From positions 1-64,000 of the forward strand of contig NZ_JAGHMH010000016.1 in the NCBI RefSeq assembly GCF_017741935.1: 64,000 nucleotides of DNA, written 5' to 3'. The translations under genes and the position numbers were made by a program. Position 1 is the stretch's first letter; every line of letters starts with the position of its first letter. Origin of the DNA: Rhizobium sp. 16-449-1b. GTDB lineage: Bacteria > Pseudomonadota > Alphaproteobacteria > Rhizobiales > Rhizobiaceae. Positions 32,226 through 41,345 of this stretch are shown here, piece after piece. The notes under the pieces were generated by a model. The model saw nothing but the letters and a program-made list of their open reading frames with translations. It was not told where the DNA came from and did not search any database.

Positions 32226-33109
32226 CGTCGTCCTCCTCAAAGCTTGCCGGCGCGGCCAAAACCGCCGCCCATGATATCACGCAAACCGCCGCCGCGCGGG
32301 GAAAACAGGATCGATCCGCATTGACGCAAGCTGCCTCCGTCGTATCCGCCAAGGATCTGTGTCTCACCTACCAGGCCAATGACGCGCCGGTGCATGCGCT
32401 GAGCAACGTCAACCTCGATGTCCGCAAGGGTGACTTCGTCTCCTTCATCGGCCCATCCGGCTGTGGCAAGACCACCTTCCTGCGCGTCATCGCCGATCTT
32501 GAGAAGAAGACCTCGGGCGATATCACAGTCAACGGCATGACGCCGGAGGAAGCCCGCAAGGCCCGCGCCTACGGCTATGTCTTCCAGGCGCCGGCGCTTT
32601 ACCCCTGGCGCACCATCGACAAGAACATCGCGCTGCCGCTCGAGATCATGAACTACCCGGCCGATGAGAGGCAGAAGCGCATCGCCGAGGCGCTCGATCT
32701 CGTGGGTCTCACCGGCTTCGAGAAGAAGTTTCCCTGGCAACTCTCCGGCGGCATGCAGCAGCGCGCCTCGATCGCCCGCGCGCTCGCCTTCGACGCCGAC
32801 CTGCTCCTGATGGACGAGCCCTTCGGCGCGCTGGACGAAATCGTCCGCGACCACCTGAACGAGGAACTGCTGAAGCTCTGGGCGCGCACCAACAAGACCA
32901 TCTGCTTCGTCACCCATTCGATCCCCGAAGCGGTCTATCTGTCCACCAAGATCGTCGTCATGTCCCCCCGCCCCGGCCGCGTCACCGACATCATCGACTC
33001 GCCACTGCCCCGCGAACGGCCGCTCGACATCCGCGAGAGCCCGGAGTTCCTCGAGATCGCTCACCGCGTGCGGGATGGGCTGAGAGCGGGGCATAGTTAT
33101 GAGCATTAG
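32213..33109 (+). CDS. ABC importer ATP-binding protein, putative pyrimidine uptake
   Basis: 298 residues from ATG 32213. The core is a nitrate/taurine-type ATPase: Walker A GPSGCGKTT, signature LSGGMQQRASIARAL, Walker B LLMDEPFGALD, switch His FVTHSIPEAVYL. The ~45 residues before the conserved VSAKDLCLTYQAN are Ser/Ala-rich and overlap the start of the divergent cupin gene; a TTG at 32321 would give a normal-length protein and may be the real start. With the two permeases and the NMT1-like binding protein it makes a complete importer. The location after pydCB and rutR suggests a pyrimidine or its precursor as substrate; this is inferred from context. Confidence 0.85.
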   Translation: MSHPSSSSSKLAGAAKTAAHDITQTAAARGKQDRSALTQAASVVSAKDLCLTYQANDAPVHALSNVNLDVRKGDFVSFIGPSGCGKTTFLRVIADLEKKTSGDITVNGMTPEEARKARAYGYVFQAPALYPWRTIDKNIALPLEIMNYPADERQKRIAEALDLVGLTGFEKKFPWQLSGGMQQRASIARALAFDADLLLMDEPFGALDEIVRDHLNEELLKLWARTNKTICFVTHSIPEAVYLSTKIVVMSPRPGRVTDIIDSPLPRERPLDIRESPEFLEIAHRVRDGLRAGHSYEH

Positions 33110-33120
33110 AGGCCGGCATT

Positions 33121-33286
33121 CCGTGGCTACCCCCCTCTGCCCTGCCGGGCATCTCCCCCACAAGGGGGGAGATTGGCTGGGCGTGACCGCTCGCTCCACT
33201 CTCATTGTTTGGGGATGCCGTCGCAACGAGTCGATCTCCCCCCTTGTGGGGGAGATGCCCGGCAGGACAGAGGGGGGTAACCCACG
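33121..33286. repeat. Mosaic palindromic repeat, RIME-like, copy 1
   Basis: The ends (33121-33164 and 33242-33286) are inverted repeats of each other, ~45 bases, with few mismatches; each arm also contains its own ATCTCCCCC ... GGGGGAGAT hairpin. The same element is at 51181-51340. It looks like the rhizobial intergenic mosaic elements. It lies between the ATPase and the first permease gene. Confidence 0.8.
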
Positions 33287-33316
33287 GCACACCCTCGCCA
33301 ATGCGAGGCAAGCCGC

Positions 33317-34201
33317 ATGACCCCCGACACCCTCAAAGACAAAATCATCCCCGTCACCACCATCCTGGCCGCCCTCGTCGCCATCTGGTACGTCGCGGCC
33401 ATCCTGATGAACGCCTCCTTCCAGCGCGACATGGACACCCGCGCCAACGCCACGCCGACGACGATGGAGTTCATCGAGAAAACCCTCTCGCAGCCCAAAC
33501 CCCTCCTGCCCGCCCCGCATCAGGTTGCCCAAAACGTCTTCGAGAACACCTTCCTGCGCAAGCTGACCAGCAACCGCAGCCTCGTCTATCACTCGGGCGT
33601 CACCCTCTCCTCCACCGTGCTCGGCTTCACGCTCGGCACCCTGCTCGGCATCCTGATCGCCGTCGGCATCGTCCATATCAAGGCGCTCGACCGCAGCTTG
33701 ATGCCGTGGATCATCACCTCGCAGACCATCCCGATCCTGGCAATCGCGCCGATGGTGATCGTCGTGCTCGGTGCGATCAACATCACCGGCCTGATCCCCA
33801 AGGCGCTGATCTCGACCTATCTCTCCTTCTTCCCCGTCACCGTCGGCATGGTGAAGGGCCTGCGCTCGCCCGAGGTCATGCTGCTCGACCTGATGCGCAC
33901 CTATAATTCTTCCCCCGCCCAGACCTTCTGGAAACTGCGCGTGCCGGCCTCCGTGCCCTATCTCTTCACCTCCATGAAGGTGGCGATCGCGGCCAGCCTC
34001 GTCGGCGCCATCGTCGGCGAGCTGCCGACGGGAGCGGTGGCTGGCATCGGCTCCAAGCTGCTTGCCGGCTCCTATTACAGCCAGACTATCGACATCTGGG
34101 CGGCGCTGATCGCCGGCTCGCTGCTGGCGGCACTACTGATCATGGTCGTCAGCATCGCCGCCAAGATCGTCGATCGCGCCATGGGCGGGAGGTCGGCATG
34201 A
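33317..34201 (+). CDS. ABC importer permease (SsuC/TauC type), first subunit
   Basis: 294 residues, about six transmembrane helices. The ATPase-coupling loop is visible as ILDLMRTYNSSPAQTFWKLRVPASVPYLFTSMK-like sequence, the EAA region of the family. A ~85-residue N-terminus with one helix and a periplasmic loop precedes the core. It probably forms a heterodimer with the next permease, whose start overlaps its stop by 4 bases. Confidence 0.85.
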   Translation: MTPDTLKDKIIPVTTILAALVAIWYVAAILMNASFQRDMDTRANATPTTMEFIEKTLSQPKPLLPAPHQVAQNVFENTFLRKLTSNRSLVYHSGVTLSSTVLGFTLGTLLGILIAVGIVHIKALDRSLMPWIITSQTIPILAIAPMVIVVLGAINITGLIPKALISTYLSFFPVTVGMVKGLRSPEVMLLDLMRTYNSSPAQTFWKLRVPASVPYLFTSMKVAIAASLVGAIVGELPTGAVAGIGSKLLAGSYYSQTIDIWAALIAGSLLAALLIMVVSIAAKIVDRAMGGRSA

Positions 34202-35319
34202 AGAACGCATCCTGGCAGGCAATCGTCGCCCTCCTCCTCACCATCGCGGCCGCGGCAACGCTGCCGCTGTTTTTCGCCACATCGGGCAAGCCACCATCGA
34301 CAGGCATGACGGCGATCACCTTTATCCTGATCGCGGCATCCGCCCTCATCTCCCTGCTGCCGCAATCGAAGACCAGCCGCGCGACGGTGCTCTTCATCGG
34401 TGCCCATGGCGGCGCCTGGCTGCTGCTGTCGAGCCTTAGCGGAAACGAAGGCTACGCGGCAAAACCCTTCTTCCTGCTGATGACGGCCTGCTGGCTGCTT
34501 GCCTGGCGCACCGTCAGCGAAATCGTCGAGATCAGGACCAGCTCGCGCGCCGACGATACCGCGCTTCGGCTGCTGGTGCCGGCCATCTTCGGCGCCTGGA
34601 TCCTGATCCTCTGGGAAACCGCCACGCGCGGCGCCGGCATCCCCTTCGTCCTCCTGCCGCCGCCGAGCGCGATTGCGGCGCGCATCGTCGGGTCGCTCCC
34701 GATCCTCGGCGATGATGTCAGGCAGACGATCTTCAAGGCCGTCCTCGCGGGTTATGTCATCGGTTGCGGCGCCGGCTTCGTCGTCGCCATCCTTGCCGAT
34801 CGCGTCGCCTTCCTGCGCCGTGGCCTGCTGCCGATCGGCAACATGGTCTCGGCGCTGCCGATGATCGGCGTCGCCCCGATCATGGTCATGTGGTTCGGCT
34901 TCGACTGGCAGTCCAAGGCCGCCGTCGTCGTCATCATGACCTTCTTCCCGATGCTGGTGAACACCGTCGCCGGCCTTGCCGCATCCGGTCCGATGGAGCG
35001 CGACCTGATGCAGACCTACGCCTCCAGCTACTGGCAGACGCTGCTCAAACTCCGTCTTCCGGCGGCCATGCCTTTCATTTTCAATGCATTGAAGATCAAC
35101 TCGACGCTGGCGCTGATCGGTGCCATCGTCGCGGAGTTCTTCGGTACGCCGATCGTCGGCATGGGCTTCCGCATCTCCACCGAGATCGGCCGCATGAATG
35201 TCGACATGGTCTGGGCCGAAATCGCCGTTGCGGCGCTGGCAGGCTCGATCTTCTATGGCGTCGTCGCCCTCGCTGAGCGGGCGGTGACGTTCTGGCATCC
35301 GTCTATCCGTGGTGGCTAG
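34198..35319 (+). CDS. ABC importer permease (SsuC/TauC type), second subunit
   Basis: 373 residues, longer than the usual ~260 because of an N-terminal block of about 120 residues with four hydrophobic helices (QAIVALLLTIAAAATLPLFF and others). The C-terminal core has the EAA loop DLMQTYASSYWQTLLKLRLPAAMPF. Start and the first permease's stop overlap (ATGA), so the two are coupled. The binding-protein gene follows 58 bases later. Confidence 0.85.
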   Translation: MKNASWQAIVALLLTIAAAATLPLFFATSGKPPSTGMTAITFILIAASALISLLPQSKTSRATVLFIGAHGGAWLLLSSLSGNEGYAAKPFFLLMTACWLLAWRTVSEIVEIRTSSRADDTALRLLVPAIFGAWILILWETATRGAGIPFVLLPPPSAIAARIVGSLPILGDDVRQTIFKAVLAGYVIGCGAGFVVAILADRVAFLRRGLLPIGNMVSALPMIGVAPIMVMWFGFDWQSKAAVVVIMTFFPMLVNTVAGLAASGPMERDLMQTYASSYWQTLLKLRLPAAMPFIFNALKINSTLALIGAIVAEFFGTPIVGMGFRISTEIGRMNVDMVWAEIAVAALAGSIFYGVVALAERAVTFWHPSIRGG

Positions 35320-35377
35320 GCGTCGCTTATTCCCGACACTGGGGTCGGGCGTAAAGAAAGAAAAAGGGAACAAGAAA

Positions 35378-36349
35378 ATGAAAAAACTGGTTCTTGCAAT
35401 GATGGCGAGCGCCATGGCGATGGCGGCAAGCCACGCGACGGCCGCCGACAAGGTGACGCTTCAGCTGAAGTGGGTCGCCCAGTCGCAGTTCGCCGGCTAT
35501 TACGTCGCCAAGGAGAAGGGTTACTACGAGGAAGAAGGCCTCGACGTCGACATCAAGCCGGGCGGGCCTGATATCGCGCCCGAGCAGGTGATCGCCGGCG
35601 GCGGCGCCGACGTGATCGTCGACTGGATGGGTGGCGCGCTGGTTGCCCGCGAAAAAGGCGTTCCGCTCGTCAACATCGCCCAGCCTTTCCAGAAGTCCGG
35701 CATGGAACTGATCTGCCGCAAGGACGGCCCGATCAAGACCGAAGCCGACTTCAAGGGCCACACGCTCGGCGTCTGGTTCTTCGGCAACGAATATCCGTTC
35801 TTCGCCTGGATGAACAAGATCGGCCTGAAGACCGATGGCGGCAAGGACGGTGTGACCGTGCTGAAGCAGAGCTTCGACGTGCAGCCGCTCCTGCAGAAGC
35901 AGGCCGATTGCATCTCCGTCATGACCTATAACGAATACTGGCAGGCGATCGATGCCGGCTTCAAGCCGGAGGAACTGACGGTCTTCAACTATACCGCCAT
36001 GGGCAACGACCTGCTCGAGGACGGCCTTTACGCCAACGAGGAGAAGCTGAAGGACCCGGCCTTCAAGGAAAAGATGGCCAAGTTCGTCAAGGCCTCGATG
36101 AAGGGCTGGAAGTACGCCGTCGAGAACCCCGACGATGCAGCCGAGATCGTCGTCGATGCCGGTGGTCAGGACGAAAACCACCAGAAGCGGATGATGAGCG
36201 AAGTGGCCAAGCTGATCGGCGACGGCACCGGCAAGCTCGACACCACGCTCTACGACCGCACTGCCAAGGCTCTGCTGGACCAGAAGATCATCAGCAAGGA
36301 ACCGACGGGCGCCTGGACGCACGACATCACCGACGCGGCCGCCAAGTAA
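35378..36349 (+). CDS. NMT1/THI5-like substrate-binding protein, putative pyrimidine importer
   Basis: 323 residues. Signal peptide MKKLVLAMMASAMAMAASHATA, then KVTLQLKWVAQSQFAGYYVAKEKGYYEEEGLDVDI, the NMT1/THI5 opening found in proteins for pyrimidine, riboflavin and related ring compounds, and LVNIAQPFQKSGMELICRKDG. The mature lobe pattern is complete. Together with the ATPase and permeases it should deliver a nitrogen heterocycle; uracil, thymine or a dihydropyrimidine is suggested by the pyd genes upstream. A GTG at 35309 is in frame but begins before the signal peptide. Confidence 0.85.
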   Translation: MKKLVLAMMASAMAMAASHATAADKVTLQLKWVAQSQFAGYYVAKEKGYYEEEGLDVDIKPGGPDIAPEQVIAGGGADVIVDWMGGALVAREKGVPLVNIAQPFQKSGMELICRKDGPIKTEADFKGHTLGVWFFGNEYPFFAWMNKIGLKTDGGKDGVTVLKQSFDVQPLLQKQADCISVMTYNEYWQAIDAGFKPEELTVFNYTAMGNDLLEDGLYANEEKLKDPAFKEKMAKFVKASMKGWKYAVENPDDAAEIVVDAGGQDENHQKRMMSEVAKLIGDGTGKLDTTLYDRTAKALLDQKIISKEPTGAWTHDITDAAAK

Positions 36350-36380
36350 GAAGCGGCGACCAAGTCGCATCAATGAACGA

Positions 36381-36412
36381 GGAACGCGCGGGCTTGCACC
36401 GCGCGTTTCTCA
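36381..36412 (+). terminator. Hairpin after the importer operon
   Basis: AACGCGCGG / CCGCGCGTT stem, 7-base loop, followed by TCTCATTTAA. It lies 33 bases after the binding-protein stop. Confidence 0.65.
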
Positions 36413-36764
36413 TTTAAGTCACAAAAAATTCGTGGCGTTGTCGGATCGGCGTCGGCTGGCGCGTCATAGGAATGACGGAATTGCGGATCAACAAACCGAA
36501 TGCCGGCATCACGGGATGGTGATTGATCTCGGCCGCCGAGATTACTAATGTGCGCCGCGAGGAATTATTTTCCGCCGGGCTTGTGCGTGGGGCAAAACGA
36601 TACCACGTACATGTCGGATTTGCCGGACGAGGGTCATCTTACGGAGTAAGAGACGGCAATGATGCGGGAATATTTCTGAGCTTGCACTTACGGGAGAAGG
36701 CCTTCGCGAGCTGAGGACAAGGCGCGAGTTTGGCCAACCTTTTTTAAAGACTGGACAAAGACGC
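36413..36764. other. Intergenic region before the RND efflux operon
   Basis: About 350 bases. A 63-codon frame (36523-36714) has no ribosome site and no recognisable content; I do not call it. The region should contain the efflux operon promoter and any operator, but no regulator gene is adjacent and no clear palindrome was seen. Confidence 0.5.
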
Positions 36765-37958
36765 ATGGTACGCATGACGCCTAAAGCTCTACGCGCCTCC
36801 ACCCTGATCGCGGCTGCTTTTGCCGCATCGGTCGCTTTCGCGCAGGAAAACCAGCCGCCCAAGGCACAGCAGAACCTGCCCGTGATCGTGGTCACGACAT
36901 CAGCCAAGCGCGCGCTGGTCGATCGCGTCATCGGCACAGGCACGATCCGCCCGATCGAGGAAGTTTATATCCAGCCGCAGGTCGAGGGTCTCTCCATCCG
37001 CGCGCTCAACGTCGATGTCGGCGACAAGGTTACGGCCGACAGCACGATTGCGACGCTGAACGATGATGCGCTGGTGCTGCAGAAGGCGCAGATGATGGCG
37101 ACCAAGGCCAAGGGCGAGGCAAGTCTCGCCCAGCTGCGCGCCCAGCTGGTCGAGGCCAAGGCCAATGCCGAGCAGGCCCGCCTGCAGCAGTCACGCGCCG
37201 ACGAGATGGGCAAGAAGGGAACGGTCTCCACCGCCCAGGTCGAGCAGGCAGACGCCACCGCTGCGACCGCCAATGCGCGCGTCTCCTCGGCGGAACAGGC
37301 AATCGAGGTGGCGATCGCCGACCTGAAGGTGATCGACAGCCAGATCGCCGATGCCGACCTGAAGCTGGCGCGCACGGACGTGAAGACGCCTGTGTCAGGT
37401 GTGATCTCGGCCAAGAACGCCCGCATCGGCGCCATTGCCGCCGGCACCGGCGAGCCGATGTTCACCGTCATCAAGGATAGCGCCATCGAGCTCGTCGCCG
37501 AGCTGTCGGAAACCGATATCCAGAAGATCAAGGTCGGCCAGCGCGCCATCGTCACGCTGTCGGGCAACCGCACGAAGATCGAAGGCAAGGTCAGGATCGT
37601 CTCACCGACGGTCGATCAGTCCACACGCCTCGGCCTCGTGCACATCTATATCGACGACGAGAGTGCTGCCCGCTCCGGCATGTATGCCAGCGCCGACATC
37701 ATCGTCGCCGAAAAGAACGACATCGCCCTGCCGCTGTCGGCGGTCACCACAGGCCGTAACGGCTCCACCGCCCGCAAGGTCGAGGATGGCGTCGTCAAGC
37801 AGGTGAAAGTGACGACAGGCATCCAGGATGGCGGCTTCGTCGAGATCTCCGAAGGCCTGAAGGAAGGCGACACCGTCGTCGCCAAGGCCGGCGCCTTCGT
37901 TCGCGACGGCGACAAGATCACCCCTGTCACCGAAGCCGTTTCGGCACAATCGAACTGA
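36765..37958 (+). CDS. RND efflux periplasmic adaptor (MexA/AcrA-type)
   Basis: 397 residues. Signal peptide ends near ASVAFAQE. The membrane-fusion pattern follows: a biotinyl-lipoyl-like half (TIRPIEEVYIQPQVEGLSIRALNVDVGDKV), a long alpha-hairpin (about 95-190), the second lipoyl half and beta-barrel (DVKTPVSGVISAKNARIGAIAAG, TDIQKIKVGQRAIVTL) and a C-terminal membrane-proximal domain. It bridges the inner-membrane pump encoded 13 bases later to an outer-membrane duct, which is not encoded here. ATG 36774 is an alternative start. Confidence 0.9.
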   Translation: MVRMTPKALRASTLIAAAFAASVAFAQENQPPKAQQNLPVIVVTTSAKRALVDRVIGTGTIRPIEEVYIQPQVEGLSIRALNVDVGDKVTADSTIATLNDDALVLQKAQMMATKAKGEASLAQLRAQLVEAKANAEQARLQQSRADEMGKKGTVSTAQVEQADATAATANARVSSAEQAIEVAIADLKVIDSQIADADLKLARTDVKTPVSGVISAKNARIGAIAAGTGEPMFTVIKDSAIELVAELSETDIQKIKVGQRAIVTLSGNRTKIEGKVRIVSPTVDQSTRLGLVHIYIDDESAARSGMYASADIIVAEKNDIALPLSAVTTGRNGSTARKVEDGVVKQVKVTTGIQDGGFVEISEGLKEGDTVVAKAGAFVRDGDKITPVTEAVSAQSN

Positions 37959-37971
37959 CCGAGGCCACTCC

Positions 37972-40900
37972 ATGAATTTCTCCGCATGGTCGATCCGAAA
38001 TCCGATTGCGCCGCTGCTCGCCTTCGCGCTGCTGGTGTTCGTGGGCATCCAGGCCTTCTACAAGCTGCCGATCACCCGCTTCCCGAATATCGACGTTCCC
38101 GTCGTCTCCATCAGCGTCACGCAGAGCGGCGCCTCGCCGGCCGAGCTCGAAATGCAGGTGACGAAGGAGGTCGAGGACGCGGTCGCATCCATCAGCGGCA
38201 TCGATGAAATCCAGTCGACGGTCACCGACGGCCTGTCGCAGACGGTCGTCGTCTTCCGCATCGAGAAGCCGACTGCCGAAGCCGTTCAGGATACCAAGGA
38301 CGCCGTCGACAAGATCCGCAGCGACCTGCCCGCCGGCATCGAGGAACCGATCGTCACCAAGGTCGATGTCGAAGGACAGGCGATCCAGACTTTTGCCGTC
38401 TCCTCCCCCAACATGACGCTCGAGGAGCTGTCCTGGTTCGTCGACGACACCGTCAAGCGCGCCCTCCAGGGCCAGCCCGGCATCGGCCGCATCGATCGCT
38501 ATGGCGGCGCCGACCGCGAAGTGCGCGTCTCGCTCGATCCCGGCAAGCTCGACGCCTACGGCATCACCGCCGCCGACGTGAACCAGCAGCTGCGCGGCAC
38601 CAACGTCAACCTCGGCTCCGGCCGCGGCCAGGTTGCCGGCAACGAGCAGACGATCCGCACGCTCGGCGACACGCGCGACGTCTCGCAACTCAACACGACC
38701 ACGATCAGTCTGCCCAACGGCCGCTTCGTGAAGCTCTCCGAGCTCGGCACGATCGACGACACCTACGAGGAGCAGAAGTCCTTCTCGCGCTTCAACGGCA
38801 CGCCGTCGGTCACTTTCGCCGTGTTCCGCGCCAAGGGCGCCAGCGAAGTCTCGGTTGCAGAAACCGTGTCGGAAAGCCTGACGGAGATCCGCAAGGCCAA
38901 TCCGAACGTCAAGATCGAGATGGTGGATGACAGCGTCTACTTCACCTACGGCAACTATGAGGCAGCCCTTCACACGCTGATCGAAGGCTCGATCCTCGCC
39001 GTCATCGTCGTCTTCCTGTTCCTGCGCAACTGGAGGGCGACGCTGATCGCCGCCGTGGCGCTGCCCTTGTCAGCCATCCCGACCTTCTGGATCATGGATA
39101 TCATGGGGTTCTCGCTGAACCTCGTGAGCTTCCTGGCGCTGACGCTGGCAACAGGTATTCTCGTCGATGACGCGATCGTCGAGATCGAAAACATCGCCCG
39201 CCATATCAAGATGGGTAAGACGCCCTACAAGGCGGCGCTGGAAGCCGCTGACGAAATCGGCCTCGCCGTTATCGCCACGAGCTTCACCATCATCGCCGTC
39301 TTCGTGCCGGTGTCGTTCATGCCTGGTATCGCCGGGCAGTACTTCATCCAGTTCGGCCTGACCGTCGCCTTCTCGGTCTTCTTCTCGCTCGTCGTGGCGC
39401 GCCTCATCACACCGCTGATGGCGGCCTATCTGATGCGCGCCGAAGACGGCATGGAAGACCATCACGACAATGACGGCACGATCATGCGCGGCTATACGCG
39501 TCTGGTCACCGGCACCACGCGCAAATGGTATTGGCGCTACACCACGCTGCTCTGCGCCATCGCCTTCCTGATCGGCTCGATGATGTTGCTCAGCCGCGTA
39601 CCTGGCAGCTTCATGCCGCCGGACGATTCCTCGCGCGTCGTGCTCTCCGTCGAACTGCCGCCGAACGCCACGCTCGAAGACACGGCCGCCGCATCGACCA
39701 AGGTCTACGACGCCGTGCGCGGGATCGACGGTGTGGAAAGCGTCTTCGTTCTCGGCGGCGCGTCGCCCAAGGGCGACCTCGAGCTGCGCCGCGCAACCGT
39801 GCGCATCATCCTCGGCAATATCGATCACTCGCTGCTGAAGACCCTCGTCAACAAGGGTCTCGGCGGACTGCCTGTCATCGGCAACCTGATCCCGAAGATG
39901 GAAGAACACGGCCGCACGCGTCCGCAGTGGGATGTCGAAAAGGATATCTTCGCCGCCGTGCGCGGTATCCCTGACGTGCGCATCTCCAAGGTCAACGACC
40001 GCGCCGAACGCGACCTCACCTTCAACTTCCTCTCCTCCAACGAGGACGATCTGAACGAGGCCGTCAGCCTGCTGGAATCGAAGCTGCGCGCGTCGCCGAT
40101 CCTGGCGAACGTCTCTTCCGAAGGCGCCCTGCCCCGTCCGGAGCTGCAGATCCGCCCGCGCATGGCCGAAGCCTCCCGCCTCGGCATCACGCCGCAGCAG
40201 ATCTCCGAGACGATCCGCGTCGCCACCATCGGTGATATCGACGCCAACCTCGCCAAGATCTCGCTCGACGACCGGCAGATCCCGATCCGCGTGCAGGCAT
40301 CGCTCGATGTCCGCCGCGATCTGGCCGCCATCCGGGCGATCAAGATCAAGACAGCGAGCGGCGCCAGCGTTCCGCTCTACAGCGTCGCCGATGTCGACTA
40401 TTCGGAAGGCCCGAGCTCGATCAAGCGCAACAACCGCAACCGCGTCGTCGCCATCGGCTCCGACGTGCCCTTCGGCACGGCGCTCGATACCTCGACCGCC
40501 GAGTTCAAGCGCATCGTCTCTGAAACGCAGCTGCCGAAGAGCGTGCATCTGGCCGAAAGCGGTGACGCCAAGGTTCAGGGCGAAATGGTCCAGAGTTTCG
40601 GCAATGCCATGCTGATGGGCCTGATGCTGGTTCTGGTCGTGCTGATCCTGCTCTTCAAGGACGTGATCCAGCCCTTCACCATTCTGTTCTCGCTACCGCT
40701 TGCGATCGGCGGCGTGGCACTGGCGCTGATCGTCACCCAGAACGCGCTCTCCATGCCGGTTCTGATCGGCATCCTGATGCTGATGGGCATCGTCACCAAG
40801 AACGCCATCCTGCTCGTCGATTTCGCGATCGAGATGAAGCGGCATGGGATGGAACGTGTCGAGGCCATGGTGGAAGCCGGCCGCAAGCGCGCCCGCCCGA

Positions 40901-41268
40901 TCATCATGACCTCGATCGCCATGTCGGCGGGCATGCTGCCCTCGGCGCTCGGCGTCGGCGAAGGCGGCTCGTTCCGCTCTCCGATGGCGATCGCCGTGAT
41001 CGGCGGCATCATCGTCTCGACGGTGCTCTCGCTCGTCGTCGTCCCCTCCTTCTTCCTGATCATGGACGACCTCTCCCGCCTCCTCGGCTGGCTCTTCGGC
41101 CGCCTTGTCGGCAAGAAGGACGAAGAGCAGCTGCCGCTCTCGCCCGAGGAACTCACCACCGCTGTCACCAGCCTCGACGGCCGCGTCACCGCGATCGAGA
41201 AGCCCGACGACAAGAAGGGTAAATCCGGCGGCAACGTCGTTCGCCTGCCGCCCTTCGCGGCGGAGTAA
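37972..41268 (+). CDS. RND efflux pump, inner-membrane permease (AcrB/MexB family)
   Basis: 1098 residues, a bit longer than AcrB through a polar C-terminal tail. Twelve transmembrane helices with two large periplasmic loops. The central helix-4 proton-relay region is LTLATGILVDDAIVEIEN (two adjacent Asp), and the matching C-terminal helix is ILMLMGIVTKNAILLVDFAIE. Starts like the family: SIRNPIAPLLAFALLVFVG, RFPNIDVPVVSISVTQSGASPAELE. It exports drugs, lipids or metabolites using the proton gradient; the substrate is unknown. A strong terminator follows. Confidence 0.93.
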   Translation: MNFSAWSIRNPIAPLLAFALLVFVGIQAFYKLPITRFPNIDVPVVSISVTQSGASPAELEMQVTKEVEDAVASISGIDEIQSTVTDGLSQTVVVFRIEKPTAEAVQDTKDAVDKIRSDLPAGIEEPIVTKVDVEGQAIQTFAVSSPNMTLEELSWFVDDTVKRALQGQPGIGRIDRYGGADREVRVSLDPGKLDAYGITAADVNQQLRGTNVNLGSGRGQVAGNEQTIRTLGDTRDVSQLNTTTISLPNGRFVKLSELGTIDDTYEEQKSFSRFNGTPSVTFAVFRAKGASEVSVAETVSESLTEIRKANPNVKIEMVDDSVYFTYGNYEAALHTLIEGSILAVIVVFLFLRNWRATLIAAVALPLSAIPTFWIMDIMGFSLNLVSFLALTLATGILVDDAIVEIENIARHIKMGKTPYKAALEAADEIGLAVIATSFTIIAVFVPVSFMPGIAGQYFIQFGLTVAFSVFFSLVVARLITPLMAAYLMRAEDGMEDHHDNDGTIMRGYTRLVTGTTRKWYWRYTTLLCAIAFLIGSMMLLSRVPGSFMPPDDSSRVVLSVELPPNATLEDTAAASTKVYDAVRGIDGVESVFVLGGASPKGDLELRRATVRIILGNIDHSLLKTLVNKGLGGLPVIGNLIPKMEEHGRTRPQWDVEKDIFAAVRGIPDVRISKVNDRAERDLTFNFLSSNEDDLNEAVSLLESKLRASPILANVSSEGALPRPELQIRPRMAEASRLGITPQQISETIRVATIGDIDANLAKISLDDRQIPIRVQASLDVRRDLAAIRAIKIKTASGASVPLYSVADVDYSEGPSSIKRNNRNRVVAIGSDVPFGTALDTSTAEFKRIVSETQLPKSVHLAESGDAKVQGEMVQSFGNAMLMGLMLVLVVLILLFKDVIQPFTILFSLPLAIGGVALALIVTQNALSMPVLIGILMLMGIVTKNAILLVDFAIEMKRHGMERVEAMVEAGRKRARPIIMTSIAMSAGMLPSALGVGEGGSFRSPMAIAVIGGIIVSTVLSLVVVPSFFLIMDDLSRLLGWLFGRLVGKKDEEQLPLSPEELTTAVTSLDGRVTAIEKPDDKKGKSGGNVVRLPPFAAE

Positions 41269-41280
41269 TCGGATCACACG

Positions 41281-41307
41281 AAAAAGCCGGGGTTCGCCCC
41301 GGCTTTT
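41281..41307. terminator. Rho-independent terminator after the RND operon
   Basis: AAAAGCCGGGG-TTCG-CCCCGGCTTTT, an 11-bp perfect stem with a TTCG loop and A/T-rich ends; bidirectional, between the RND gene and the convergent hypothetical gene. Confidence 0.9.
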
Positions 41308-41345
41308 GATCTCAAATGTGGCTTAAGCGGCCATTCAGACCATTT

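Noticed and set aside
36381..36407. GGAAC-N18-CGTT as an EcfG promoter
   Set aside because: The match falls on the arms of the terminator hairpin after the importer operon and the spacer is longer than in the other sites.
36523..36714. 63-codon frame in the gap before the RND operon
   Set aside because: No ribosome site, no recognisable sequence and composition unlike coding neighbours.
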